A stretch of DNA of 64,000 nt from assembly GCA_001801485.1 (NCBI GenBank), contig MGXV01000024.1, forward strand, positions 18,224 to 82,223, in the 5' to 3' direction. How positions within the stretch are numbered: the stretch's first letter is position 1; every line of letters starts with the position of its first letter. This document shows, in pieces, positions 55,335 to 64,000 of this stretch. The notes under the pieces were generated by a model. The model did no database searches. It saw nothing but the letters and a program-made list of their open reading frames with translations, and was not told the origin of the DNA. The stretch is from Gammaproteobacteria bacterium RIFCSPHIGHO2_12_FULL_37_14. GTDB lineage: Bacteria > Pseudomonadota > Gammaproteobacteria > DSM-16500. The position numbers and the translations under genes are program-made.

Positions 55335-57434
55335 GTGGCAACTATTAAAAAAAAATTTCAATACGGTAATCATACCGTTACGCTAGAGACAGGAACCATT
55401 GCTCGTCAAGCAACAGCAGCAGTCATCGTTACTATGGATGAAACAGTGGTATTGGTCACCGTTGTTGCAGTTGACGGAGACCAAGAAGAAAGAAGTTTTT
55501 TCCCTTTAACCGTCAATTATCAAGAGCGAACCTATGCTGCGGGTCGAGTACCAGGTGGCTATTTTAAGCGCGAAGGTAAACCTAGCGAAAAAGAAACCCT
55601 CACATCTCGATTGATCGATAGACCATTGCGTCCTTTATTTCCCAAAGCATTTCATTCTGAAGTACAAGTGATTGCAACTGTATTATCTCTTAATCCTGAA
55701 GTTAATGCTGACATTCCAGCTATGATTGGTGCATCAGCTGCTATTGCTCTATCCGGTTTACCTGCTACTAGTCATCTAGCTGCTGCACGTGTGGGATATC
55801 AAGAGGGTAATTATTTGCTTAATCCGACGCTTACTCAGCTTAAAACTTCACAACTTGATATGGTGGTAGCAGGCACAGAAAATGCTGTTTTAATGGTAGA
55901 GTCTGAGGCAAAAGAACTTCCTGAAGATATTATGTTAGGTGCAGTCATGTTTGCTCATAAGGAAATGCAGGTTGTTATTCAAGTCATCAAAGAAATGGTA
56001 ACCGAAGCTGGTCATGCGGAATGGGGATGGACGCCACCAATTATCAATGAGGAACTTAAAAAGCGTATTAGTACTCTCTGTCAAACCGATATCGAAAAAG
56101 CCTATCAAATTAGTAATAAAGTGGAACGACAACAAGCTATCGAAGAAATTCGTGACCGCATGCTCGATCAATTAATTGCTGATAATGCGGATAAAGAAAT
56201 GGAATCAATTGAATCGGCCGCAAAAACTATTTTTGGCAATCTCGAGCGCTTTGTTGTTCGTAGCCGAATTTTACAAGGTCTACCCCGCATTGATGGGCGA
56301 GATGTTTCCACCGTTCGACCAATTAATATTCAAATAGGTTGGTTACCTCGAACTCATGGCTCGGCCTTATTTACTCGTGGTGAAACCCAAGCTTTAGTGG
56401 TGGCAACCTTAGGTACAGAGCGCGATGCACAAACCATTGATGCACTTGAAGGTGAGCGTAAAGAAAGTTTCATGTTGCATTATAACTTCCCACCTTTTTC
56501 TGTGGGTGAAGTGGGACAAGTCGGTAGTCCGAAACGACGTGAAATCGGTCATGGAAATTTGGCTAAACGTAGTCTGGTGGCAGTTTTGCCTGCGCAAACC
56601 GACTTTTCTTATGTGTTAAGAGTGGTGTCTGAAATTACTGAATCGAATGGTTCGAGCTCAATGGCGACTGTTTGTGGCACGAGTTTGGCTTTAATGGATG
56701 CCGGCGTACCAATCAAAGCTCACGTGGCGGGCGTTGCTATGGGTTTAGTCAAAGAAGGCGACCAATTTGCTGTGCTGACGGATATTTTAGGTGATGAAGA
56801 TCATCTTGGTGATATGGATTTTAAAGTAGCTGGAACGGCGACAGGTATAACAGCATTACAAATGGATATTAAAATTGATGGTATTACTGAGGCTATTATG
56901 CAACGTGCGCTCAAACAAGCGAGCGATGGTCGTATGCATATTTTAGAGATCATGAATCGCGCTATCTCGGGTCCTCGTCAAGAAATGTCTGCTTATGCGC
57001 CACGCATATTAACGATGCGTATTCCTGCTGATAAAATTCGTGATGTGATCGGTAAAGGTGGTGTCACCATTCGTGCACTTACCGAAGAAACCGGTACCGT
57101 CGTTGACATCAGCGATGATGGTGCTATCAAAGTAGCAGCAGCTGATTTAGCTGCTTGTGAAGAAGCGATTCGTCGTATTGAACGCTTAACAGCGGATGTG
57201 ATGGTGGGTGATATTTACGAAGGCACCGTGACTAAATTAATGGAATTTGGTGCGTTAGTGAATATTTTACCTGGCAAACAAGGCTTGGTGCATATCTCAC
57301 AAATTTCTAAAGAACGTGTTGCTCAAGTGAGCGATAAATTAGCTGAAGGACAAGTTGTTAAAGTAAAAGTTCTTGAAATTGATCGCCAAGGCCGTATTCG
57401 TTTGAGTATGAAAGAGATTGAGACGAGAAGTTAA
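55335..57434 (+). CDS. pnp: polyribonucleotide nucleotidyltransferase (PNPase)
   Basis: A 699-residue exoribonuclease with two RNase PH domains ([23 protein letters not shown] and [22 protein letters not shown] regions), a KH domain ([20 protein letters not shown]) and an S1 domain at the C-terminus. It degrades mRNA 3' to 5' and joins the degradosome. The start codon is GTG at 55335. Confidence 0.98.
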   Translation: MATIKKKFQYGNHTVTLETGTIARQATAAVIVTMDETVVLVTVVAVDGDQEERSFFPLTVNYQERTYAAGRVPGGYFKREGKPSEKETLTSRLIDRPLRPLFPKAFHSEVQVIATVLSLNPEVNADIPAMIGASAAIALSGLPATSHLAAARVGYQEGNYLLNPTLTQLKTSQLDMVVAGTENAVLMVESEAKELPEDIMLGAVMFAHKEMQVVIQVIKEMVTEAGHAEWGWTPPIINEELKKRISTLCQTDIEKAYQISNKVERQQAIEEIRDRMLDQLIADNADKEMESIESAAKTIFGNLERFVVRSRILQGLPRIDGRDVSTVRPINIQIGWLPRTHGSALFTRGETQALVVATLGTERDAQTIDALEGERKESFMLHYNFPPFSVGEVGQVGSPKRREIGHGNLAKRSLVAVLPAQTDFSYVLRVVSEITESNGSSSMATVCGTSLALMDAGVPIKAHVAGVAMGLVKEGDQFAVLTDILGDEDHLGDMDFKVAGTATGITALQMDIKIDGITEAIMQRALKQASDGRMHILEIMNRAISGPRQEMSAYAPRILTMRIPADKIRDVIGKGGVTIRALTEETGTVVDISDDGAIKVAAADLAACEEAIRRIERLTADVMVGDIYEGTVTKLMEFGALVNILPGKQGLVHISQISKERVAQVSDKLAEGQVVKVKVLEIDRQGRIRLSMKEIETRS

Positions 57435-57512
57435 TAAAACAGGACAGATCGTGTGCTACAAAATCGGACAAATCTATGTGTCACTTGTCACTAACACTAT
57501 TATGAGTAGTGA

Positions 57513-57542
57513 TTGACAATGGACCCCATTTTCTTTTAAGAT
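57513..57542 (+). promoter_or_regulatory. candidate sigma-70 promoter of rpmH
   Basis: A perfect -35 box TTGACA (57513-57518) is followed after 18 bases by TAAGAT (57537-57542). It lies about 50 bases upstream of the rpmH start and after the pnp stop. It would drive the rpmH-rnpA-yidD-yidC-mnmE unit. Confidence 0.6.
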
Positions 57543-57591
57543 AGACACCCTTTGATATCTATAAGTATTTGAAAATATATCAGGATTTAAT

Positions 57592-57726
57592 ATGAAGCGA
57601 ACATTTCAACCTAGTATTTTGAAACGAAAACGTACACATGGCTTTCGAGCTCGTATGGCAACCAAAAACGGTCGGGCGGTGCTGAGTAGACGTCGCGCCA
57701 AAGGTAGAGCAAGGCTTACTCCTTAA
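57592..57726 (+). CDS. rpmH: 50S ribosomal protein L34
   Basis: A 44-residue very basic protein, [20 protein letters not shown] at the start and ending [12 protein letters not shown], the standard L34 layout. rnpA follows 9 bases after its stop. The start is set by this match. In most gammaproteobacteria dnaA lies upstream of rpmH; here pnp does. Confidence 0.97.
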   Translation: MKRTFQPSILKRKRTHGFRARMATKNGRAVLSRRRAKGRARLTP

Positions 57727-57735
57727 CGTATCAAC

Positions 57736-58089
57736 ATGCTGAATTTTCCGCGCACAGTGAGATTAACGACTAAACGAGAATTTCAACAGGCATTTCAGCA
57801 GCCTTGCAAGGTTAGCAATCACTATCTTTTAGCACTATTTAAACCCAATCAACGATCTTATCCTAAATTGGGTATGAAGATCGGTAAGCATTTGATTAAG
57901 CGAGCAGTAGATAGAAATCAACTGAAACGAATAATACGAGAGAGTTTTCGACATCACCAGGAAGTGTTGAAAGGGCTTGATATTGTGGTGTTAATACGCT
58001 CAAAATGTAGACCTTTGGAAAAGAAAATTTGGCGAAACGATATTGATGCTTTATGGCAAGTATTACTGAATTCCTTAAAAACGGTTTAA
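57736..58089 (+). CDS. rnpA: ribonuclease P protein component
   Basis: A 117-residue protein with [14 protein letters not shown], the [26 protein letters not shown] core and [11 protein letters not shown]. It binds the RNase P RNA and helps mature tRNA 5' ends. It overlaps yidD by 37 bases, an arrangement that is normal in this cluster. Confidence 0.96.
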   Translation: MLNFPRTVRLTTKREFQQAFQQPCKVSNHYLLALFKPNQRSYPKLGMKIGKHLIKRAVDRNQLKRIIRESFRHHQEVLKGLDIVVLIRSKCRPLEKKIWRNDIDALWQVLLNSLKTV

Positions 58090-58283
58090 TTAAGATTATT
58101 CGATGTTACCGTTTTATTTTTAGCGCCATGTTTGGTTGCCGTTGTCGTTTTCAGCCGTCTTGTTCTGCTTATGCGATGGAAGCTATTCAATCTTACGGAT
58201 GCTTAAAAGGATGTTATTTAACTATTCGACGATTATTGCGGTGTCACCCATGGCATTCGGGTGGCTTGGATCCGGTTCCTTGA
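58053..58283 (+). CDS. yidD: membrane protein insertion efficiency factor YidD
   Basis: A 76-residue protein with [25 protein letters not shown] in the first half and [12 protein letters not shown] at the end, both diagnostic. It sits at the inner membrane and assists YidC. It starts inside rnpA and stands 24 bases before yidC. Confidence 0.96.
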   Translation: MASITEFLKNGLIKIIRCYRFIFSAMFGCRCRFQPSCSAYAMEAIQSYGCLKGCYLTIRRLLRCHPWHSGGLDPVP

Positions 58284-58307
58284 TAGAGATGGGTGGTATT
58301 TGGAAAT

Positions 58308-59981
58308 ATGTTAGATAATATTCGAATTGCTTTATATGCGGCATTAGCTATTTTATTTTTTTTATTATACCAAGCTTGGGTTCAAGATCATCCTAAGCCA
58401 GATATCTCTCCTGTTTTGCAAACATCTCCTAATATACCTGCAGGACGTTTTATTCCAGATGCAACCGCCATACCTCTATCGGCATCGCCTACTCTTCCAG
58501 AAACAATCAAACAAACCCCTCCTTTAATTCCTCCGATGAAGGGGAAATTAATTAAGGTAACAACAGATATCTTTGAGGTAACGATTGATACACGCGGGGG
58601 AGATATTGTCGATGCTAAATTATTAAAATATCCCGAATCATTGGATGCTAAAACTCCTTTTGTATTATTTAACGATGATTCGAGTATTCGATATATTGCT
58701 GAAAGTGGATTGCTGAGTAAACAAGGTCCTGATACGAGCGAAGGCCAAGCATTTTACACGACTACACAGACAGAATATTCACTGAATCCACAAGAAAACA
58801 ATTTGATTGTAAAATTAAACTGGCAAAAAGACGGTGTTTTTGTTACTAAATTATTTACGTTCACGCGTGGCAGTTATGAAATCAGGATGAATTACGATAT
58901 TGATAATAAATCTAACGATGCCTGGACTGGTAACTTATATACGCAATTAATGCGAACGAATACACCACCAACTAATCATGGCGGTTTAGTGAATTTAGCG
59001 ACCTATTTTGGTGCAGCTATTTCAAGTCCACAGAAACCATTCGAAAAAATATCTTTTAAAGATATGCTTTCAAATAATCTTAATCAAACCGTTCAAGATG
59101 GTTGGGCGGCAATGATACAACATTATTTTGTCAGTGCTTGGATTCCTCCAAAAACAGCTACTTCTACTTATTACACACGTGTTACGCAAGATGGTTTATA
59201 TACTGTTGGTATGATGGGATCTCCTTTAATGGTTGAACCAGGAACCAAAGCATCAACTGAAGCAAAACTTTATGCAGGTCCTGCGATTACTGATACCTTA
59301 GAAAAAGCAGCGCCAGGATTACAGTTGACGATTGATTATGGTTGGTTTTGGTTTATTTCCATTATTATATTTTGGATGATGCAACATATTTACGATGTGG
59401 TTGGTAATTGGGGTTGGTCAATTGTTTTAGTGACGATCATTATTAAATTATTTTTTTATTTTCCGTCTAATAAAAGTTATCGCTCGATGAGCGCGATGAA
59501 AAAATTGCAACCCAAAATGGAAGCTTTGAAATTACGATACGGCGATGATCGGCAAAAATTAACGCAAGCAACCTTAGAGCTGTATCGGGGAGAAAAAGTT
59601 AATCCCATGAGTGGTTGTTGGCCGATGTTAATTCAAATTCCTGTGTTTATTGCTTTGTATTGGGTATTAGTTGAAAGCGTCCAATTACGACAAGCCCCAT
59701 TTATTTTTTGGATTCGGGATCTTTCTCAACATGATCCCTATTATGTTTTGCCAGTATTAATGGGTATTTCTATGTTTTTGCAGCAACGTTTAAATCCGCC
59801 ACCACCCGATCCTTTGCAAGCAAAAGTTATGATGTTAATGCCTATCGTTTTTACTGTATTATTTGCAAATTTTCCTTCGGGATTAATGTTGTATTGGTTT
59901 GTTAATAATACCCTTTCATTTCTGCAACAATGGCATATCATGCATAAAATTGCTAAGGTTGTACCAGCAAAAAAAATCTAA
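58308..59981 (+). CDS. yidC: membrane protein insertase YidC
   Basis: A 557-residue insertase. It has an N-terminal membrane anchor (IALYAALAILFFLLYQAWV), a long periplasmic domain, and the conserved C-terminal 60KD-IMP part with QPKMEALKLRYGDDRQKL, NPMSGCWPMLIQIPVFIALY and NTLSFLQQW. The ATG at 58308 fits the YidC start MLDNIR; a GTG at 58293 is possible. It overlaps mnmE by one base. Confidence 0.97.
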   Translation: MLDNIRIALYAALAILFFLLYQAWVQDHPKPDISPVLQTSPNIPAGRFIPDATAIPLSASPTLPETIKQTPPLIPPMKGKLIKVTTDIFEVTIDTRGGDIVDAKLLKYPESLDAKTPFVLFNDDSSIRYIAESGLLSKQGPDTSEGQAFYTTTQTEYSLNPQENNLIVKLNWQKDGVFVTKLFTFTRGSYEIRMNYDIDNKSNDAWTGNLYTQLMRTNTPPTNHGGLVNLATYFGAAISSPQKPFEKISFKDMLSNNLNQTVQDGWAAMIQHYFVSAWIPPKTATSTYYTRVTQDGLYTVGMMGSPLMVEPGTKASTEAKLYAGPAITDTLEKAAPGLQLTIDYGWFWFISIIIFWMMQHIYDVVGNWGWSIVLVTIIIKLFFYFPSNKSYRSMSAMKKLQPKMEALKLRYGDDRQKLTQATLELYRGEKVNPMSGCWPMLIQIPVFIALYWVLVESVQLRQAPFIFWIRDLSQHDPYYVLPVLMGISMFLQQRLNPPPPDPLQAKVMMLMPIVFTVLFANFPSGLMLYWFVNNTLSFLQQWHIMHKIAKVVPAKKI

Positions 59982-61327
59982 TGACTTCTCTTTCTTTTGA
60001 TACCATTGTTGCCCAAGCGACACCGTCGGGCCGCGGTGGTGTTGCTATTGTTCGTGTTTCAGGTTCACAAGTTAAGTTCATTATAAACACTATGCTAAGA
60101 CATTCGCTTGTTCCAAGACATGCAACTTATTTGCCTTTTTATGATCATGACAATCAAGTGATTGATGAAGGCATAGCCATTTTTTTTCCTTCACCCCACT
60201 CATTTACGGGTGAAGATATCGTGGAGTTTCATTGTCATGGGGGCCCCATTGTGGTTGATTTAATCTTACAATGCGTCATTTCATTAAATGTAAGATTAGC
60301 TCGGCCGGGAGAATTTTCTGAACGCGCATTTTTAAATGGAAAAATGGATTTGACGCAAGTTGAAGCAGTGGCAGATTTAATTCATGCTACCTCAAAGCAA
60401 GCCGCAAAAAGCGCCGTTCGTTCCTTGCAAGGAGAATTTTCTAAAAAAATTCATGAACTCAACGAACAAATTATTTATTTACGTACTTATATTGAAGCAG
60501 CAATTGATTTTGCTACCGACGAAATAGATTTTTTAACGGATGACAGCATTCTTATATGTTTCGATACTATTTTGGATACCTTAACACGCATACAAGAGCA
60601 AGCCATTCAGGGGAGTTTGTTGCGAGAAGGCATTGTGGCCGTGATTATGGGCGAACCAAATGTAGGCAAATCGAGTTTATTAAATTGTTTAGTTGGAAAA
60701 GATGTTGCCATTGTAACGACTATTCCAGGCACAACTCGTGATATTTTACGCGATACCATTTTACTGGATGGCATGCCGATACACATTATTGATACTGCGG
60801 GATTGAGAGAAAGTGATGATCTCATTGAACAAGAGGGTATCAGGCGTGCTTATCAGGAAATGCAACGAGCAGATATCGTATTTTATTTGGAAGATGCTAG
60901 CAAAGCATTGTCCCATACTGTTAATCAATTACCGATCTTATGCGATTGCCCAATTATTTTTATTCGCAATAAAATTGATTTATTACAGGAGACACCGAGC
61001 ATTGTATTGCAGAATAAGGTTGTGATTTCAATTTCAGCTAAGGAAGGATTAGGAATAGATATACTAAAAAATTATATTAAGACCCAAGTAGGTTTTAATG
61101 AGGAAGCCGAAGGTGTTTTTCTTGCTAGAAGACGGCATCTTGATGCACTGTCACGAGCAAAAACTTTATTAGAAACGAGTCTAGCCCAATTAAAAAATTC
61201 AGGAGCGGGAGAATTAGCGGCCGAGGATTTGCGTTTGGCACACCTTGCGCTAAGTGATATCACCGGGCAATTTACCTCAGATGAATTATTAGGCCATATT
61301 TTTTCCAGTTTTTGTATTGGAAAATAA
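59981..61327 (+). CDS. mnmE: tRNA modification GTPase MnmE
   Basis: A 448-residue GTPase that with MnmG makes the 5-carboxymethylaminomethyl group on tRNA wobble uridine. It has the N-terminal folate-binding part (TPSGRGGVAIVRVSG), GEPNVGKSSLLN, the DTAGLRES switch and a C-terminal CIGK with the essential cysteine. mnmG, often downstream, is absent; the next gene is an unknown membrane protein. Confidence 0.97.
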   Translation: MTSLSFDTIVAQATPSGRGGVAIVRVSGSQVKFIINTMLRHSLVPRHATYLPFYDHDNQVIDEGIAIFFPSPHSFTGEDIVEFHCHGGPIVVDLILQCVISLNVRLARPGEFSERAFLNGKMDLTQVEAVADLIHATSKQAAKSAVRSLQGEFSKKIHELNEQIIYLRTYIEAAIDFATDEIDFLTDDSILICFDTILDTLTRIQEQAIQGSLLREGIVAVIMGEPNVGKSSLLNCLVGKDVAIVTTIPGTTRDILRDTILLDGMPIHIIDTAGLRESDDLIEQEGIRRAYQEMQRADIVFYLEDASKALSHTVNQLPILCDCPIIFIRNKIDLLQETPSIVLQNKVVISISAKEGLGIDILKNYIKTQVGFNEEAEGVFLARRRHLDALSRAKTLLETSLAQLKNSGAGELAAEDLRLAHLALSDITGQFTSDELLGHIFSSFCIGK

Positions 61328-61474
61328 TGATTATATTCAAAACTATCATTTTAATGAAATTAGATTTTTTTTTAACCAACCATTTCTTGGTAAATTGATT
61401 TTTTTATCAAATACAGGATGAGTTAATTGTATAATTAAATATAAGAAAATAATTTTCTTACTATGGAGGTAGGT

Positions 61475-62176
61475 ATGGATAACTCAAGGCATGAGACGAT
61501 GATAAATGTTGGGGGTTGGTCATTAATCTTATTTTCAATTCTTTATGTAGCCCTCACCTTAGTCATTGATCATATTGTTCAATCCCAAACGATGTTATAT
61601 AGCTTAGAAGAGCATCGATTATTTAAAGTGGTAGCAGGATCTTACGGCGTCCGATTTTTTCTCACTATTTATGCTTTGTTGCCTTTGCTTTTGATTCCAG
61701 GTGCAGTTGCAACTTATTACACATTTATTGAGAAGCATGAAGCAAACATGCGAGTTGGTATGTATTTTGCTACAGCAGGTGTCATTGCTCTATGCATCAG
61801 TTTGCTGATGTTGCCGAGTATCAACTGGCATTTGTTATCACATGTTGATGGAATGCCTGTTGAAATCAAAGCGTCTACTATTATTACCATTCAAGCATTA
61901 CATAGTTATTTTGGTATTTATGTAGGCGACATTTTAGGATTAGGTTGCTTGTTAGTGTGGTTTTTTATTACTAGCTTAGTGATGATGCGTTCTGGTGTGG
62001 TACCGAGGTTATTAGGTGTCATAGAAGTAATCATTGCTATTTGTGCGACTTTATTATTAATGTTTCGCTATTTAGAAGAGACGCAACTGATTTACACAAA
62101 TATCCAGGCGCCTGGCTTTATCGCTTTATGGATATTTCTTTGCGGAATAGGTTTGCTTTCATTACGCAATAGATAA
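61475..62176 (+). CDS. multi-pass membrane protein (DUF4386-like)
   Basis: A 233-residue protein with six hydrophobic segments (for example WSLILFSILYVALTLVI, FLTIYALLPLLLIPGAVATY and APGFIALWIFLCGIGLL). The layout and the SGVVPRLLGVIEVI segment resemble the DUF4386 family of unknown function. The GGAGGT site selects the ATG at 61475. It lies about 150 bases after mnmE and converges on a LysE exporter. Confidence 0.7.
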   Translation: MDNSRHETMINVGGWSLILFSILYVALTLVIDHIVQSQTMLYSLEEHRLFKVVAGSYGVRFFLTIYALLPLLLIPGAVATYYTFIEKHEANMRVGMYFATAGVIALCISLLMLPSINWHLLSHVDGMPVEIKASTIITIQALHSYFGIYVGDILGLGCLLVWFFITSLVMMRSGVVPRLLGVIEVIIAICATLLLMFRYLEETQLIYTNIQAPGFIALWIFLCGIGLLSLRNR

Positions 62177-62201
62177 AAAGTTGCATTCGATAGTGATAAT
62201 A

Positions 62202-62228
62202 TGCGAGAAGTTAGCCTTGCTTCTCGCA
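62202..62228. terminator. hairpin between convergent membrane-protein genes
   Basis: TGCGAGAAG (62202-62210) and CTTCTCGCA (62220-62228) form a perfect 9-base stem with a 9-base loop, between the stops of the DUF4386-like gene and the LysE gene. There is no following T-run, so the terminator call is modest. Confidence 0.45.
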
Positions 62229-62273
62229 AGGGGTTATTGAGTTTTTCACTTAAACACTTATTATTTTTCAATT

Positions 62274-62903
62274 CTATTTCTCAATTAATGCTAAGCAGAT
62301 TCCGAATACAATAAGAAATACACCAAGCGTTTTAGCGATGTATTTTTCCATTTTATTTAAGAGTCGCAAGATACGAGGATGTGACAAAAAAAATGTTAAA
62401 GCAATAAACCAACTCATGGCAATCATAAGCATTTCGATACCATAAGCGAGTTGCCATATAAGAGATGTTCCAGGTTTAATGATAACCGTAAACAAAGCAA
62501 GAAAAAATAAGGTCGCTTTAGGATTGAGCAAATTACATAAAAATCCTTGTTGAATGGCGATGAAATCAGTAATTTTTGATTTTTGAGTAATTTTATTGCT
62601 TGGAGAGAAAACAATGTTTTCTTGCTTTGATCGAAATGAATGGATGCCTAAATAAATTAAATAGGCTGCTCCAAGATATTTGATCAGGCTAAATAATAAT
62701 AATGATTCAGAAATAATAAGAGCAAGGCCTAATATGCAATAAGTCATGTGTACAATGACGGCTAATCCAATGCCAAATGAAGTAAAAATTCCAGCACGAC
62801 GATTATGTAGAATGGTATTTTTAATAACTAAAGCAAAATCAGGACCAGGCAGCATCACCGCCATTAACATTAATAGACCAATAGATAAAAATGAAGCTAA
62901 CAT
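62274..62903 (-). CDS. LysE family amino-acid exporter
   Basis: A 209-residue membrane protein with six hydrophobic segments and the LysE/RhtB signature near the start (MLPGPDFALVIKNTILHNRRAG) plus NPKATLFFLALF. These proteins export amino acids such as lysine, threonine or homoserine. GGAG seven bases upstream sets the start at 62903; the longer frame to 63065 would cross a different gene remnant. Confidence 0.9.
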   Translation of the reverse strand: MLASFLSIGLLMLMAVMLPGPDFALVIKNTILHNRRAGIFTSFGIGLAVIVHMTYCILGLALIISESLLLFSLIKYLGAAYLIYLGIHSFRSKQENIVFSPSNKITQKSKITDFIAIQQGFLCNLLNPKATLFFLALFTVIIKPGTSLIWQLAYGIEMLMIAMSWFIALTFFLSHPRILRLLNKMEKYIAKTLGVFLIVFGICLALIEK

Positions 62904-62926
62904 GCAACATCTCCGCAGTATGCGTA

Positions 62927-63068
62927 AAAGAGATTTTACCAGTATTACTGCTTGGTAGATTAGCGATAGATAAAAAATATCATAATCAAGGTCTCGGAAG
63001 CGCTTTGTTACGTGATGCAATGATTCGAGCTGTAAATGTCGCTGATGATGCAGGCGTATTTGCAATAT
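62927..63068 (+). pseudogene. remnant of a GNAT acetyltransferase (TacT-toxin-like)
   Basis: The frame LPVLLLGRLAIDKKYHNQGL, followed by GSALLRDAMIRAV, is the middle of a GNAT acetyltransferase with its acetyl-CoA loop (NQGLGSALL). The N-terminal part is missing and the C-terminal part ends in unrelated residues before a stop at 63115. Toxins of the TacA-TacT type carry this block; no antitoxin gene is seen. The remnant starts 24 bases from the LysE start. Confidence 0.7.
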
Positions 63069-63105
63069 TCGTTTATTACGTTTTTGCTATTCAATTCCCA
63101 ATCTG

Positions 63106-63150
63106 TTATCCTTGAATTCTCGGATATAATATACGAAAATTCAAGGATAA
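63106..63150 (+). promoter_or_regulatory. palindrome centred on the -10 box of the AAA_14 gene
   Basis: TTATCCTTGAATT (63106-63118) and its exact complement AATTCAAGGATAA (63138-63150) form a 13-base-arm dyad. Its centre lies in a perfect TATAAT (63125-63130). The right arm also holds the AAGGA ribosome site of the following gene. An operator blocking the promoter, or a hairpin hiding the ribosome site, would both fit. Confidence 0.65.
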
Positions 63151-63152
63151 TG

Positions 63153-64000
63153 ATGATAAATAGAGAATTTTATCTGAATAAAATCAAGGAATTGCTTGTA
63201 TCATCGCCGGTAGTGGCTTTAATCGGTCCACGACAGGTCGGCAAAACGACACTGGCTAGACAAGTTGCTAAATTTTTTCCGCTCGTCACCTTTTTTGATC
63301 TTGAAGATCCCATCGCGTTATCACGATTGACAGATCCTATGCTGACCTTACAAGCGCTAGAAGGATTAATTGTCATTGATGAAGTTCAACATCGACCGGA
63401 TTTGTTTAAAGTATTACGAGTGTTAGTCGATCAACCAAAATCAAAAAAAAAATTTCTTATATTAGGTAGTGCCTCACTCATCTTATTAAAACAAACCTCT
63501 GAGTCATTAGCGGGCAGAATTGCTTACTTGGAAATTCACGGATTTGCATTACAAGAAGTTGGTATATCCCATTTAGATAAATTATGGTTACGTGGGTCTT
63601 TCCCACGATCCTATTTGAGTAACACTGAGACGATTAGTGTGGAATGGCGACAACAGTTTATACGTACTTTTTTAGAACGAGATTTACCCCAATTAGGTAT
63701 CAATATCCCAGCGATAACGATGCGACGTTTTTGGATGATGCTAGCCCATTATCACGGACAGATTTGGAATGCTTCTGAATTTTCACGCGCTTTCGGTATG
63801 AATGATAAAACAGTTCGCCACTATCTTGATATTTTGACATCCACTTTTATTATTAAACAACTCGCGCCATGGTGGGAAAACATTTCTAAGCGTCAAGTCA
63901 AAGCACCTAAAATTTATTTATCTGATAGTGGTTTACTTCATACCTTGCTTGGATTGAATAATAAAGAAGAATTAGAGGGTCATCCTAAAATAGGTGCTTC
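63153..64000 (+). CDS. AAA_14/DUF4143-type ATPase (3' end outside window)
   Basis: The frame is open to the window end (282 residues seen). It has Walker A GPRQVGKTT (25-33), Walker B EGLIVIDEVQHRPDLF and a sensor-like FLILGSASL, followed by a C-terminal DUF4143-like region (FLERDLPQLGI, IYLSDSGLLHTLLG). Such ATPases are common in archaea and bacteria, often near mobile or toxin-antitoxin DNA; their job is not established. A run of ten A residues (63443-63452) lies in frame and is prone to slippage. Confidence 0.85.
   Translation, partial: MINREFYLNKIKELLVSSPVVALIGPRQVGKTTLARQVAKFFPLVTFFDLEDPIALSRLTDPMLTLQALEGLIVIDEVQHRPDLFKVLRVLVDQPKSKKKFLILGSASLILLKQTSESLAGRIAYLEIHGFALQEVGISHLDKLWLRGSFPRSYLSNTETISVEWRQQFIRTFLERDLPQLGINIPAITMRRFWMMLAHYHGQIWNASEFSRAFGMNDKTVRHYLDILTSTFIIKQLAPWWENISKRQVKAPKIYLSDSGLLHTLLGLNNKEELEGHPKIGA

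Noticed and set aside
57443..57484. Imperfect direct repeats GGACAGATCGTGTGCTAC and GGACAAATCTATGTGTCA before rpmH as insertion-sequence ends
   Set aside because: No transposase, target duplication or second end is visible; they may be a remnant, but the evidence is too thin.
1..64000. CRISPR arrays, tRNA or rRNA genes, integrases or a complete prophage
   Set aside because: I found no repeat-spacer series, no cloverleaf-like sequence and no integrase or phage structural gene on reading both strands.

Overview
The window reads as chromosome of an AT-rich gammaproteobacterium, most likely from the order Legionellales (Coxiella, Aquicella, Rickettsiella or Legionella relatives). Evidence is the low G+C by eye, the gammaproteobacterial housekeeping set, a COQ7-type ubiquinone hydroxylase, a eukaryote-type glucoamylase, tandem L,D-transpeptidases and several unplaceable alpha-helical proteins of the kind common in intracellular bacteria. 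This placement is an inference; no rRNA or tRNA gene was found here.

Layout. 1-0.4 kb: the 3' end of an unknown gene. 0.4-8.2 kb (minus strand): thpR, an HD phosphohydrolase, glmU, an unknown coiled-coil gene, glmS and a GT2-GtrA lipid glycosyltransferase; the glmU/glmS part supplies UDP-GlcNAc. 8.2-9.1 kb: parB without parA. 9.2-16.4 kb: a mixed accessory block with glucoamylase, a VOC protein, epmB, a KAP-type NTPase with an altered Walker B motif and an unknown helical protein. 16.5-20.4 kb: eukaryote-like pyrE and pyrF, pckA and yggS. 20.4-26.5 kb: a putative glycoside hydrolase, a palindromic repeat, proC-yggT-rdgB-ABC transporter, and coq7. 26.6-30.7 kb: a polyamine locus with a deoxyhypusine-synthase-like gene, speA and a convergent agmatinase. 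30.8-33.4 kb: tgt, an unknown gene and an mgtC-like gene. 33.5-40.3 kb: the full suf operon (regulator-sufBCDS-sufU-sufA-sufT-grxD), with a dyad operator candidate in front of it. 40.6-44.5 kb: an aldo/keto reductase, folB, a folK-folP fusion and convergent folC. 44.8-46.4 kb: two L,D-transpeptidases. 46.8-51.4 kb: a small lipoprotein, ddl, and a TolC/MacA-like/ABC-ATPase set with no permease. 51.5-54.8 kb: glutaryl-CoA dehydrogenase, ccmB, ccmA and an outer-membrane-like protein. 55-61.3 kb: rpsO-pnp, then rpmH-rnpA-yidD-yidC-mnmE. 61.5-64 kb: a membrane protein, a LysE exporter, a GNAT remnant and an incomplete AAA_14/DUF4143 ATPase under a striking palindrome.

Themes. Cell-wall supply is represented by glmU, glmS, ddl and two L,D-transpeptidases. 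Folate synthesis (folB, folKP, folC), the last two pyrimidine steps and Fe-S assembly are each clustered. The most unusual points are the DHS-like polyamine locus, the split eukaryote-type UMP synthase pair, the efflux operon lacking a permease, the suf dyad, the palindrome centred on the -10 box of the last gene, and dispersal of the usual origin-proximal genes (parB lies about 50 kb from rpmH/mnmE; dnaA, mnmG, rsmG and parA are absent).
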